Shown piece after piece: positions 8,588 to 17,042 of a stretch of 64,000 nucleotides of DNA. The notes under the pieces were generated by a model that was not told the origin of the DNA, searched no databases, and saw only the letters and a program-made list of their open reading frames with translations. The translations under genes and the position numbers were made by a program. Origin of the DNA: Tumebacillus lacus (GTDB taxonomy: Bacteria; Bacillota; Bacilli; Tumebacillales; Tumebacillaceae); NCBI RefSeq assembly GCF_026410385.1, contig NZ_JAPMLT010000009.1, positions 113,371 to 177,370 of the forward strand, given 5' to 3'. Positions within the stretch are counted from its first letter, which is position 1. Each line of letters begins with the position of its first letter.

Positions 8588-9769
8588 TCAAGACACGGTC
8601 GGCACCGCGCACGTCACGACCAGCCCGCCGCCGTCCTCGCACCACAGCCGAAGTTCGCCTCGCAACGATTGCAGCCGCTCCTCGACCGACCGGATCGTCA
8701 GCCCGGTCGTGCCTTCCGGGTACGTGCCGTTGTCCCGCACGGTCAGCCGGACGCCGTTCTGCTCAAACTCCAGCGCGACCGACACACGGGTCGCATGTCC
8801 CATCCGCTTGGCATGGGTCAGTGACTCCTGCAGACAGCGGATCAGCGTCAGTTGCAACTGGGCCGGCAGCATCCGCTCTTCGCCGACCGTGTCGACGTGC
8901 ACCTGCGTCGCCGTGTGCAAGGCAAACTCCGACGCGATCTTGGCAAAGTGGCACGACAGCGTCACGTCCACCGCATCAGGCGCCATCTGGTGGATGTTGC
9001 GACGCACCTCTTCCAGCCCGTTTCGCGTCACGCCGCGCAGCACGTCCAGCTTGGTTTTCGCCTGCTCGGGTGCCACATCGATCAGACAGATCACCGCGTC
9101 GAGCCCGACCGTGACCGAGGTGTACGTATGTCCGATCGTATCGTGCAGCTCGCGGGCGATCCGGTTGCGCTCCTCGTGCAGAGTCATGTCTTCGATCTGT
9201 TGCGCATACTCGACCAACGCCTCGTTTTGCCGCTGGATCAACGCCGTCTGCCGCCTGTTTTCGTCGAGCAGCTTTTTCGTGCGCCCGTACGCATCAAACG
9301 CGCGGTTCAACGAGATGCCAAGACCGTAGAGCAACGCGTTGTTGAACACGTAAAACACGCCCTCGATCACCGGGAGCCCCGCGAGCAGCGCGCCTGAAAA
9401 CGGCAGCACCACCACGAACGCCAACACCGACCACAACAGCGTTTTGCGGTGAAAATAATACCCGGCCACCAACGCCGGCACCACCAGCAGGGAGTTTCCT
9501 TCCCCCATCGCGTGCGCCGCATAGAGGGAGAGGCCACCGGTGATCACCATCTCCGCCAGCGGATAGCGCCACAGATGCACATAGCCCGGCCGCCAAAACA
9601 AATGCGGCAACAGAATCGCGACCGCCGTCAGCCAAAACAGATGCTCGGGCTGATCGGCGTGCTTGGGCTCCACTTTCAAATCGATGGCATGAATGCTTAA
9701 CCAGATCGAGCGGATGATCATCATCAGCGTCGCAATCCCGGTCCATCGACCGATCCAACTCTCGCTCAT
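8588..9769 (-). CDS. Paralogous sensor kinase with degenerate ATP-binding site
   Basis: A 393-residue HisKA_3 kinase closely related to the kinase at 5367-6551: similar membrane domain and an almost parallel H-box region, IARELHDTIGHTYTSV. The ATPase domain is abnormal. The N box reads SLTHAKRMG where the paralog has SLTNAKRHG, so the Mg-binding Asn is His. The glycine-rich lid reads DNGTYPEGTTGLTIRS and lacks the usual GxGL. No response regulator gene adjoins it. ATG 9767-9769 has AGGAG. It may be a regulatory pseudokinase acting on its paralog, or a decaying duplicate. Confidence 0.85.
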   Translation of the reverse strand: MSESWIGRWTGIATLMMIIRSIWLSIHAIDLKVEPKHADQPEHLFWLTAVAILLPHLFWRPGYVHLWRYPLAEMVITGGLSLYAAHAMGEGNSLLVVPALVAGYYFHRKTLLWSVLAFVVVLPFSGALLAGLPVIEGVFYVFNNALLYGLGISLNRAFDAYGRTKKLLDENRRQTALIQRQNEALVEYAQQIEDMTLHEERNRIARELHDTIGHTYTSVTVGLDAVICLIDVAPEQAKTKLDVLRGVTRNGLEEVRRNIHQMAPDAVDVTLSCHFAKIASEFALHTATQVHVDTVGEERMLPAQLQLTLIRCLQESLTHAKRMGHATRVSVALEFEQNGVRLTVRDNGTYPEGTTGLTIRSVEERLQSLRGELRLWCEDGGGLVVTCAVPTVS

Positions 9770-9834
9770 CCCAGATTGTCTCCTATTCCGATACACAGAT
9801 TCCTCGTCTCTATTGTACTGGAAACGGCGACCGG

Positions 9835-9863
9835 GAAAAGCCCCCTTTTAAAAAAAGGGGGCT
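9835..9863 (-). terminator. Terminator of the sigma/anti-sigma operon
   Basis: AGCCCCC pairs with GGGGGCT around an A/T loop, just after the stop codon of the propeller protein gene on the minus strand. Confidence 0.8.
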
Positions 9864-9868
9864 GGACA

Positions 9869-11266
9869 TTAAGGATTTTCCGAATAGGGCGTGACTTCTT
9901 CAACCGTGCCGTTCGGCACATGATAACGCAATTGCCATTTTTGATTGGTCCGCGTGCCGATGTAGATGTCTTTCTCAACCACACCTTCGGCAAACGTCTG
10001 CCGCAACAGCAACGAGTCGCGGTAAAGCACGCCTTGCTTTTGGAAAATTTGCTTCGGCTCCTCCCCGATCGCCACCCGCCACAGCGTGACCGTGCCTCTT
10101 GAGTCGGTCCCCGGCTGTTCGCCCGGCTCCATCACAAACGAGGAGATCACAAACTCCTGAAGGCCCTCGCTCTGCAGATCCATCACCAGCGTTTGATTGC
10201 CTTCGACGCCCGGCAACATCGGCTTGTTCTGCCCGGTGGCCAGATCATAGCGATACAATTTCATCGAGCCGTTGTTGTACGTTCCCGGCCCAGGCTCAAT
10301 GCCGTTCAGCCCGGCACCGGTCGCATAGAGGATCTGATCGCGCGACTGCATCACGATCTCAACGCCGCCGCTCTCCGACTGCGCGACAGTCCGCCACTCG
10401 TCGCCGCTGCGCAGGAGCACCTTGTACCAGTTGCTGATCGTCAACTGCCCTCCGACCGACGAGACCTTGTTGAACATCATATCTTGGTTTGCCAAGATGA
10501 CCCTCGACTCACCCGACTGCAGATCATAGCTGTACACCATTTGTTCCTTCGAACCAGAGTTGTAGCCGAGATAGATCAGCGCAGACCGGCCCTGCTCCTC
10601 CCAGATCGTCAACCCGCTCGACCAGTTGCCTTCCAACATCAGCTCTTTGACAGACAGATCCTCCGCGTTGACCAGCCAGACCGGCTTTTGCTCCTCGTAC
10701 TGCACCGCACCGATGTATTGGAACACCAGGTACGTGTCTTGGACTTCGACCAGATTGATATCGCGAGTCGGCGCATCGAACAGCCGATGCTTTTCCTCGC
10801 CGTCGCGCGCCAGATAAAACGCATCTCCGTCGCGGACGACATCATAGCTCAACTCTGGATGGTAATAGACCAACTCGTACCCTTGCTCGCGATACAGCTT
10901 ATCTTTCATCTCGCGGACATAATACTCATTGACGACGTCCTGCTGCGGTGCCCCCACCGCATCCTTGCCCTCCTCCTGCTCCGGCTGCGACAACGACGGG
11001 AGACCCTGTTGTGACCCGTCCGAGGGAGCTCCCTCCTTCACCGAACCGCCCCAGTTCGGGACCAAGATCAGAGCTGCCACTGCCGCACTCGCCAGCACGC
11101 CCGCCATCGGCATCCGGCGTCCAAACCGCCGCTTGCGTTTCGCCTGCCGCATCAGCTTCTCCCAGCCTCGCGCTCTTTTTTGCGCCAGTTCATAGTCGGA
11201 CGGGCTGTATTTGCTCGCTTCAAACGCTTGTTCCAACGACTCAGGTACCGGAAGTCGATCCGACAT
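9869..11266 (-). CDS. Probable anti-sigma factor with extracytoplasmic beta-rich domain
   Basis: A 465-residue protein with a basic cytoplasmic N-terminal region of about 65 residues, one membrane helix (MAGVLASAAVAALILVP) and a large external domain. Repeated YDLQSG/YDLATG-type strands suggest a beta-propeller. ATG 11264-11266 has GGAGGAG and lies inside the end of the ECF sigma gene (26-bp overlap). A membrane protein co-translated with an ECF sigma factor is normally its anti-sigma factor. No ZAS zinc motif (HxxxCxxC) is visible, so it would be a non-canonical one. The external domain could sense envelope stress. Confidence 0.7.
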   Translation of the reverse strand: MSDRLPVPESLEQAFEASKYSPSDYELAQKRARGWEKLMRQAKRKRRFGRRMPMAGVLASAAVAALILVPNWGGSVKEGAPSDGSQQGLPSLSQPEQEEGKDAVGAPQQDVVNEYYVREMKDKLYREQGYELVYYHPELSYDVVRDGDAFYLARDGEEKHRLFDAPTRDINLVEVQDTYLVFQYIGAVQYEEQKPVWLVNAEDLSVKELMLEGNWSSGLTIWEEQGRSALIYLGYNSGSKEQMVYSYDLQSGESRVILANQDMMFNKVSSVGGQLTISNWYKVLLRSGDEWRTVAQSESGGVEIVMQSRDQILYATGAGLNGIEPGPGTYNNGSMKLYRYDLATGQNKPMLPGVEGNQTLVMDLQSEGLQEFVISSFVMEPGEQPGTDSRGTVTLWRVAIGEEPKQIFQKQGVLYRDSLLLRQTFAEGVVEKDIYIGTRTNQKWQLRYHVPNGTVEEVTPYSENP

Positions 11267-11795
11267 AGAGAAATTCTCCTCCCTCTTCCCAATTTTCACG
11301 CAACTTCAGAATCGCTCGATGAGCCAACAGCCGCACGCGCCCTTCGTTCGTGCCGAGGATCGTCGCCGTATCGGCCACGGAAAACTCGTGGATATACCGC
11401 AGCAACACCACGTTCCGATAATGCTCCGGCAGCCGCTGCAGTTCGCTCATCAACTGCTCGTGCAACACTTTGCGCTCCCACTCGCCGTCGAGGGTATACG
11501 CGCCCTGTTCGACGGTGCGCACCTCTTGCTCGTACTGCTCATAGATCTTTTTGCGCCGGAAAAACTTCCGCCACATCGAGTTGAGATGATGATGCGCGAT
11601 GGCAAACAACCACGTCTTGTACCCGCACTCGCCTCGAAACTTGCCAAAGGAGCGATAGGCTTGCAAAAAGATATCCTGCACAAGATCTTCCACTTCGTCT
11701 GTATTTCGAACCGATTGCCAAATGTATCGGTACATGTCGCCGTAGTACGTATGATAGAGCTCGCGAAACACGTCTTCCTGACTCTGATTCCCCAC
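11241..11795 (-). CDS. ECF RNA polymerase sigma factor
   Basis: A 184-residue group 4 sigma-70 factor. Region 2 (about residues 10-80) contains VEDLVQDIFLQAYRSFGKFRG and TWLFAIAHHHL. Region 4 (about 115-170) contains LQRLPEHYRNVVLLRYIHEFS and the helix-turn-helix that follows. The start is GTG at 11793-11795 behind AAAGGGGGC. It heads an operon with the probable anti-sigma gene. Similar factors (SigW, SigX, SigV) respond to cell-wall stress, and murC lies upstream. The regulon cannot be read from this window. Confidence 0.92.
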   Translation of the reverse strand: MGNQSQEDVFRELYHTYYGDMYRYIWQSVRNTDEVEDLVQDIFLQAYRSFGKFRGECGYKTWLFAIAHHHLNSMWRKFFRRKKIYEQYEQEVRTVEQGAYTLDGEWERKVLHEQLMSELQRLPEHYRNVVLLRYIHEFSVADTATILGTNEGRVRLLAHRAILKLRENWEEGGEFLYVGSTSGT

Positions 11796-11870
11796 ACCCG
11801 TGCCCCCTTTCTGACAGAGTAGTGGTCACGACTTCACTCTGCGTTTCAATTTTATACCAAAAAAGACACA

Positions 11871-11906
11871 AAAAAGAGACCGGAACCACTCTCCCGGTCT
11901 CTTTTT
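11871..11906. terminator. Terminator after murC
   Basis: A near-perfect palindrome, AAAAAGAGACCGG paired with CCGGTCTCTTTTT, directly after murC on the minus strand. It could work in both directions. Confidence 0.92.
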
Positions 11907-11920
11907 GGCCGTCCCTGCTC

Positions 11921-13282
11921 TTAATACGCTTTGATCTTCAACAGGTGCTCGCCCAAAGAGCGCACGTCGCCCGCACCCATCGTCAGGACCAGTCCGCTGC
12001 GGCGACTGAGTTCGCCTTGCAAACGCTCCGTGCCTTCGTCGAGCGTGTTGACAACATGCACCTTCGTGCCGAGCTCCTCGATGCGGCGTGCCAGCGTCCA
12101 CGTCAGCTCTTCCGCACGGTCGCCCGTCTCGCGGGCCGATTGGAAGACCTTGACCAGCATCACTTCATCAGACAGCGTCAACGCCTCTGCAAACTCCTCC
12201 AGGAACGCCAGCGTGCGCGATACGGTGTGCGGTTGGAAGACGGTGAGCAAATGATCGGTCGGGAACGACTTTTTCACCGCTGCGAGCGTGGTTTCGATCT
12301 CGCTCGGATGGTGCGCATAGTCGTCATAGACCTCCACGCCTTCCACTTCGCCCAAGTAATCAAATCGGCGATAAACACCGCCAAAATTGCCAAACGCCGC
12401 CTGCACGTCCGCGAACGGAACGCCCTGCAGACGGGACAGCGCGATCGTCGCCAGCGCGTTGAGCACGTTGTGCGTGCCGAGCGCCCGCATCGAGACGGTG
12501 CCGAGTGCCACGCCTTGCTCCCACACGGTAAACGTCAGGTGGCCGCGGTGCTCGGTGACATCGGTGGCATAGATGTCGTTCGTCGCTTCCAGACCAAAGT
12601 ACACCGTCCGGCCCTTGGTCACGAGACGACGGCAGAGCTCTTGATCGCCCCAGGTGATCAACGCCCCGTCCTCCGGCACTTTATCCACAAACGTTTGGAA
12701 CGCGTCAAACACATCGTCGATCCCCTTGAAATAGTCCGGGTGATCAAAATCGATGTTGTTGACGATGGCGATATACGGCTGATAATTCAAGAAACTGCGG
12801 CGGTATTCACACGCCTCCGCCACCATCGGACCTTCACCAAAGCGAGCGTTGGAGCCGATGTTGTAGTTTTTGCTGCCGATGATCGCCAGCGGGTCGAGCT
12901 GCGCGTGCAACAGCAGCGTGGAGATCATCGACGTCGTGGTCGTCTTGCCGTGCGTGCCGGAGACGAGCACCGCGCGACGCCCATCCATCAGCGTCCCGAG
13001 CATCTCCGGATACGTGAGCACCGGAATGCCTTGCTCCTTGGCGGTTTTGATCTCGATATGGTCATCCCCGTAGGCGGGGGAGTGGCAAACGATTTCGACG
13101 CCGGTCAGATTGGCTTCTGACGGCGACACGATGCGGGTGATTCCGGCTTCGCGGAGAAGGCCGTCCGTGAAGAAGACAGCATCGGTATCGGAGCCTGTCA
13201 CTTCATAGCCCATGCGCGCAAACACTTGGGCCAACGCGCTGGTGCCCGAGCCCTTGATCCCCACAAAGTGGATTTTTTGCAT
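11921..13282 (-). CDS. murC: UDP-N-acetylmuramate--L-alanine ligase
   Basis: Adds L-Ala to UDP-MurNAc, the first amino-acid step of the peptidoglycan stem peptide, in the cytoplasm. It has 453 residues, normal for MurC. The N-terminal nucleotide-fold motif is HFVGIKGSGTSALAQV. The ATP P-loop is SGTHGKTTTTSM. The central domain has VNNIDFDHPDYF, and the C-terminal domain carries DDYAHHPSE. ATG 13280-13282 has GGGAGG eight bases upstream. It is monocistronic. Confidence 0.95.
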   Translation of the reverse strand: MQKIHFVGIKGSGTSALAQVFARMGYEVTGSDTDAVFFTDGLLREAGITRIVSPSEANLTGVEIVCHSPAYGDDHIEIKTAKEQGIPVLTYPEMLGTLMDGRRAVLVSGTHGKTTTTSMISTLLLHAQLDPLAIIGSKNYNIGSNARFGEGPMVAEACEYRRSFLNYQPYIAIVNNIDFDHPDYFKGIDDVFDAFQTFVDKVPEDGALITWGDQELCRRLVTKGRTVYFGLEATNDIYATDVTEHRGHLTFTVWEQGVALGTVSMRALGTHNVLNALATIALSRLQGVPFADVQAAFGNFGGVYRRFDYLGEVEGVEVYDDYAHHPSEIETTLAAVKKSFPTDHLLTVFQPHTVSRTLAFLEEFAEALTLSDEVMLVKVFQSARETGDRAEELTWTLARRIEELGTKVHVVNTLDEGTERLQGELSRRSGLVLTMGAGDVRSLGEHLLKIKAY

Positions 13283-13395
13283 GAGGTGAACCTCCCTTAA
13301 GAATCTAGGCAATCTCTGTCCAATCTAGCAACATGGACAACAGTACTAGTATGGGGAAAAGTGCGGCAAATTGCAAATGACGAATTCTTACATCC

Positions 13396-14523
13396 TTATA
13401 ATGAAAACGTAAAGCGGAACCGCGTGCCCTTCATCGGTTCGCTCTCCACCGTAACCTGCGCATAGTGCTCATGCATCGTGCGGTAGACCATCGTCAGGCC
13501 CAGTCCCACGCCGTTGTCTTTCATCGTGAAAAACGGCGTGCCGAGCAGAGGGAGCTTTTCTTTCGAGATGCCTCTCCCGCTGTCCTCCACCTCGACGATC
13601 ACCTGATCTCCCGCCCGCTTGTGGCGCAAGATCAACCGGCGCTCCTCCCGGTCTTGCATCGCCTCGATGGCGTTGAGGATCACGTTGAAAAACGCCTGCT
13701 TGAGCGTCTCTTCCCGCCCTTCGACGCGCGTCTCCAGATCGTCAAATTCATAGCGCAGTTCCACGCTGTACAGTTTGTCTTGGAACAGCTCCACCACGCC
13801 TTGCATCAGGTCGCACAGGGACACCTGCTTGAGCGGACCGAGCGGCGCGTTCGGCTTGGCGACGTCGAGCAGCGTGGCGATGGTGCGGATGCCCCGGTCG
13901 AGCTCCTGCATCGCGATCTCCAGAAAACGATGCGGCCGCTCCTCTGCCAGCAGTTGCAAAAAACCGCGCGTGGCCGTCAGCGGATTGCGCACCTCGTGCG
14001 CCACCCCGGCCGCCATTTCGCCGATCGAGGCCAGCCGTTCGATGTCGGAGCGCTTTTTCTGTTCGTCGAGATAATCCTGCTGAATGCTCATGTAGTGCGT
14101 CATAAACAACTGCATCGCCAGTTCGCACTGATTGGTCAGCATCTCGGCGATCCGCAGCGAGTCGACCGTGCCGAGGCGTTCGCGCTCGGCAAACAGGGTA
14201 AACGAATCGTGCAGCACGCGGCGGAACATCCGAAACCGCTCCACCGCTTCTTCGGCGGGCACTTCTTGCAAGGCTCGCTTGGCACTGCAACGCTTCGCCC
14301 ACTCATCCATCCCCGTCCCGCGATCACCCAAGCAGGCGGCAAAGATCAACTCCAGCAACTCCGCTGCCTCCGCACGGAGTTCCTCTTCATAAAATGTATC
14401 ATCAACATGACAGAAGAAATTTTGCTCCTCCAAAGAACGGTCGGTCCACCAGCGATAGGTGAACTCCTCTACTTGAGCGAGCAGTTCTTCACGAAAACGC
14501 TCCACGGTCACCATGCAATCCAT
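13396..14523 (-). CDS. Sporulation-type (KinA-E family) sensor histidine kinase
   Basis: A 375-residue soluble kinase. The N-terminal half (residues 1-170) is helical with no recognisable PAS domain or membrane segment. The kinase core has H box GVAHEVRNPLTATRGFLQLL, N box FFNVILNAIEAM, G1 DSGRGIS and G2 GVGLGLTMVYR. This H box is characteristic of kinases that feed the Spo0F-Spo0A phosphorelay. ATG 14521-14523 has GGAAGGGG. No regulator gene is adjacent, as is usual for phosphorelay kinases. Its input signal is unknown. Confidence 0.85.
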   Translation of the reverse strand: MDCMVTVERFREELLAQVEEFTYRWWTDRSLEEQNFFCHVDDTFYEEELRAEAAELLELIFAACLGDRGTGMDEWAKRCSAKRALQEVPAEEAVERFRMFRRVLHDSFTLFAERERLGTVDSLRIAEMLTNQCELAMQLFMTHYMSIQQDYLDEQKKRSDIERLASIGEMAAGVAHEVRNPLTATRGFLQLLAEERPHRFLEIAMQELDRGIRTIATLLDVAKPNAPLGPLKQVSLCDLMQGVVELFQDKLYSVELRYEFDDLETRVEGREETLKQAFFNVILNAIEAMQDREERRLILRHKRAGDQVIVEVEDSGRGISKEKLPLLGTPFFTMKDNGVGLGLTMVYRTMHEHYAQVTVESEPMKGTRFRFTFSL

Positions 14524-14576
14524 ACGACCCCTTCCATGTGACCAATATACAACATCTGCACGTCTTTGCAAGAGAC

Positions 14577-14609
14577 GAAAATCCCCTTGGCGTAAAACTT
14601 CCAAGGGGA
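14577..14609 (-). terminator. Terminator of the CDF exporter operon
   Basis: CCCCTTGG pairs with CCAAGGGG around a 10-nt loop and is followed by ATTTT on the minus strand, just past the transporter stop. Confidence 0.75.
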
Positions 14610-14616
14610 AGGAGCG

Positions 14617-15570
14617 TCAAGACACCGGCTCAACGTGGATATGGACATACTCAACCTTTTCCCGAACATACAATAAATGTTCGATTTCCTCCGTGATCGC
14701 ATGGCTCTCCCCGACCGTCAACTGCGGGTCGACGCCGATCACCACATCGACAAACACGTTGCTGCCGTACGATCTCGCCTTGATATCTTTGATCGCCCGC
14801 ACATCGTGGACGCTGAGGATCATCCCTTCCATCTTCTTCAGATGCACCTCGTCATAGCCGTCGGTCAGCGCGTGCGCCGCCTCGCGGAAAATCTCGTACG
14901 CCGTCTTTAAAATGATCACTCCGACCAAGAGCGCAGCCGCCGGGTCCAGCCAATACAGGCCAAACTGGGCCCCGAGGATGCCGGCAAACGCGCCGAGCGA
15001 CACCATCGCATCGGAGCGGTTGTCTGCCGCCGCCGCCAGCAACGCCTGCGAGTTCAGCTGCTTGCCGAGCCGGGAGTTGTAGGCATACACCCCGAGCATC
15101 ACACCGGCCGCAAACAAAGCGACCCACATCGAGATCGCGCTCGGCACCGCCCGCTCTCCCGCCCAAAAACTGCGCACCGCATCCCACAGCACATCAAAGC
15201 CGACGATCGACATGATGATCGCCGCCACAAACGTCGCCACCGTCTCGGCGCGGTAATGTCCGTATTTATGATCTTCATCGGGCGGTTTGCGAGCGATGCG
15301 CAGCCCGATCAGCACCGCGACCGATGCCACGATGTCTGTCGAGTTATTCAGCCCGTCGGCAAACAGCGCCTTGGAATTGGCCAGATACCCGACGGAGATC
15401 TTCAGCACCGAGAGCAGCAGATACACGCCGATGCTCACCCACGCGCCCTTCTCCGCCGCCTTCAGCCGCTGCTGCTTGTCGAGATTGCCCCTCGCGCCCA
15501 AGTCCCGTGCCGCATCGGCCGGAGCACCGCCCTGCAGGCGACCGGCTCCCTTCTCCTTTGCGCTCGCCAT
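14617..15570 (-). CDS. Cation diffusion facilitator, Mn-exporter type
   Basis: A 317-residue CDF protein with six membrane segments and a C-terminal cytoplasmic domain (about residues 230-317). The metal site in helix 2 reads NNSTD (NxxxD) and in helix 5 DNRSD (DxxxD). The N-D/D-D set is that of manganese exporters such as MntE and the B. subtilis MneP/MneS proteins; zinc CDFs have HxxxD. The start ATG overlaps the stop of the small upstream gene (TGATG). An N-terminal tail of about 40 charged residues is unusual. Confidence 0.88.
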   Translation of the reverse strand: MASAKEKGAGRLQGGAPADAARDLGARGNLDKQQRLKAAEKGAWVSIGVYLLLSVLKISVGYLANSKALFADGLNNSTDIVASVAVLIGLRIARKPPDEDHKYGHYRAETVATFVAAIIMSIVGFDVLWDAVRSFWAGERAVPSAISMWVALFAAGVMLGVYAYNSRLGKQLNSQALLAAAADNRSDAMVSLGAFAGILGAQFGLYWLDPAAALLVGVIILKTAYEIFREAAHALTDGYDEVHLKKMEGMILSVHDVRAIKDIKARSYGSNVFVDVVIGVDPQLTVGESHAITEEIEHLLYVREKVEYVHIHVEPVS

Positions 15571-15839
15571 CAGTGCAGGACCCCGTCGCCTGCAGGCGGG
15601 ACGGCCGTGTCGCCGTCATCGCGCCCGACGCCTTCCTGCGCCATTTTTTGCCGCAGCCTGTAGACCAGGTAGTTGCCGAGCATCTCATACAGATCATGCT
15701 CGCTCATCTCGCCGATCCATTCCAAAAAATGCTCGCGGTCCAGTTCAGCCAAGATCCCCGACACGATGATCAAAGCGTCCTCCTCGTCGCCGACGAGCTG
15801 GTCTTTATACAGGTCGTAGAGTTGATCCACCAGCTTCAC
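15570..15839 (-). CDS. Small conserved acidic protein (YugE/DUF6154-like)
   Basis: An 89-residue protein with a helical core (KLVDQLYDLYKDQLVGDEEDALIIVSG shown in part as LYDLYKDQLVGDEEDA) and the tail RLRQKMAQEG. The pattern resembles small Bacillus YugE/DUF6154 proteins of unknown function. The start is GTG 15837-15839 because GGAGGGAGG lies eight bases upstream; an earlier ATG at 15863 has no site. Its stop overlaps the CDF exporter start. The assignment to a named family is from memory and only moderately sure. Confidence 0.65.
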   Translation of the reverse strand: MKLVDQLYDLYKDQLVGDEEDALIIVSGILAELDREHFLEWIGEMSEHDLYEMLGNYLVYRLRQKMAQEGVGRDDGDTAVPPAGDGVLH

Positions 15840-15893
15840 AGAGCCTGCCTCCCTCCTGAACATTGCGATTCTGCCCCTAGTGTACCCAGCGCG

Positions 15894-16013
15894 CACAAAA
15901 AAAGACCTGCCACAACATGTGTGGCAGGCAATCGAGAAGAGAACCTCACGAGGTCAAAAGGGAGGTCAAGCAAAAACCTCGCGGGTTAAAAAAGAAATTG
16001 CAAGTGACTCCTC
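15894..16013 (-). ncRNA. Promoter-to-terminator unit upstream of the CDF operon (attenuated leader or small RNA)
   Basis: A minus-strand promoter TTGATT (16043-16048), 17-bp spacer and TATAAT (16020-16025) predicts a start near 16013. About 110 nt later lies a strong intrinsic terminator (stem 15906-15914 with 15920-15928, then seven T). No gene of meaningful length lies between. Two short palindromes (AACCTCGCGGGTT and GACCTCGTGAGGTT) occur inside. The next gene, at 15839, begins after the terminator. The unit could be an attenuation leader controlling that gene and the metal exporter, or a free small RNA. Confidence 0.55.
15896..15928 (-). terminator. Intrinsic terminator within the leader
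   Basis: A perfect 9-bp stem CCTGCCACA/TGTGGCAGG (plus-strand reading) with a 5-nt loop, followed by T7 on the minus strand. Confidence 0.85.
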
Positions 16014-16049
16014 GTTGCAATTATATCATTCACAAAAAGTAAAATCAAC

Positions 16050-16295
16050 AACAACTTAGTAAGTTTCCCCAAACTTAACAGTTTCACAAAAAAACATTCA
16101 CTTTACAGAAAGGGGAACTTATCTGTGAACGACTCAACTATAACGATGCAGACTCTCAGAAAAAAGTTTCGCGGAAACACGATTTTTACAAAAAAATTTT
16201 CGAAAAAAGATTTTCTGTAGGTTCGTGTGAGTTGGCGTGGGATTCAGATTAGTATGAACAGACAGGCGACATTCAAGTAAAGGGGGTGTCTGTCC
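16050..16295 (+). other. AT-rich leader region of the glutamine importer operon
   Basis: About 245 bp with no gene, clearly more A/T-rich than its surroundings. It contains the hairpin GTTTCGCGGAAAC (around 16170), a TTTTCGAAAA palindrome (around 16200) and several ACAAAAA tracts. The glnQ promoter must lie here, but no promoter match is convincing. The tracts recall A-rich GlnL-type sites, yet the direct-repeat spacing known from B. subtilis is not seen. Confidence 0.4.
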
Positions 16296-17021
16296 ATGAT
16301 CCGTTTTCATCATGTGAACAAACACTACGGCCAGTTTCACGTCCTCAAAGACATCAACCTCGAGATCCAATCGGGCGAGGTGGTCGTCATCATCGGTCCG
16401 TCCGGCTCCGGCAAATCGACGTTGCTGCGCTGCATCAACCGGCTGGAGACGATCACCGACGGCGAATTGACCGTCGACGGCGTCAGCGTAGGCGACCGCA
16501 AGACGAACATCAACGAACTGCGCCGCGACATCGGGATGGTGTTCCAACACTTCAATCTCTACCCGCACATGTCGGTCTTGAAAAACATCACGCTCGCTCC
16601 CATCCGCGTCTCCAAAGCATCTCCCAAAGAAGCGAGCGAGACGGCCATGTACTACCTGCAAAAAGTCGGCATCCCGGACAAGGCGGACGCCTACCCGTCG
16701 CAGCTCTCCGGCGGCCAGCAACAGCGCGTGGCGATCGCCCGCGGCCTTGCGATGAAGCCGAAGATCATGCTGTTTGACGAGCCTACCTCAGCTCTTGACC
16801 CGGAGATGGTCGGCGAAGTGCTCGACGTCATGAAATCGCTTGCCAAAGAAGGCATGACGATGGTCGTCGTCACGCACGAGATGGGGTTTGCCCGCGAAGT
16901 GGCCGACCGCGTGATCTTCATGGACCACGGTCAGATCGTCGAAGAAGGCGATCCGGCCACTTTCTTCACCCAGCCGAAGGAAGAGCGCGCGCGCCAATTC
17001 CTCTCTCGGCTCAATCACTAA
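16296..17021 (+). CDS. glnQ: Glutamine ABC importer, ATP-binding subunit
   Basis: A 241-residue ATPase of the polar amino-acid uptake family. It has Walker [10 protein letters not shown], signature [16 protein letters not shown], Walker [15 protein letters not shown] and switch His [10 protein letters not shown]. The ATG follows AAAGGGGG. First of four genes in the order ATPase, binding protein, permease, permease, which matches B. subtilis glnQHMP. The adjoining GlnK-GlnL system supports glutamine as substrate. Confidence 0.92.
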   Translation: MIRFHHVNKHYGQFHVLKDINLEIQSGEVVVIIGPSGSGKSTLLRCINRLETITDGELTVDGVSVGDRKTNINELRRDIGMVFQHFNLYPHMSVLKNITLAPIRVSKASPKEASETAMYYLQKVGIPDKADAYPSQLSGGQQQRVAIARGLAMKPKIMLFDEPTSALDPEMVGEVLDVMKSLAKEGMTMVVVTHEMGFAREVADRVIFMDHGQIVEEGDPATFFTQPKEERARQFLSRLNH

Positions 17022-17042
17022 CCATAAACAGGGGGTATTCAA

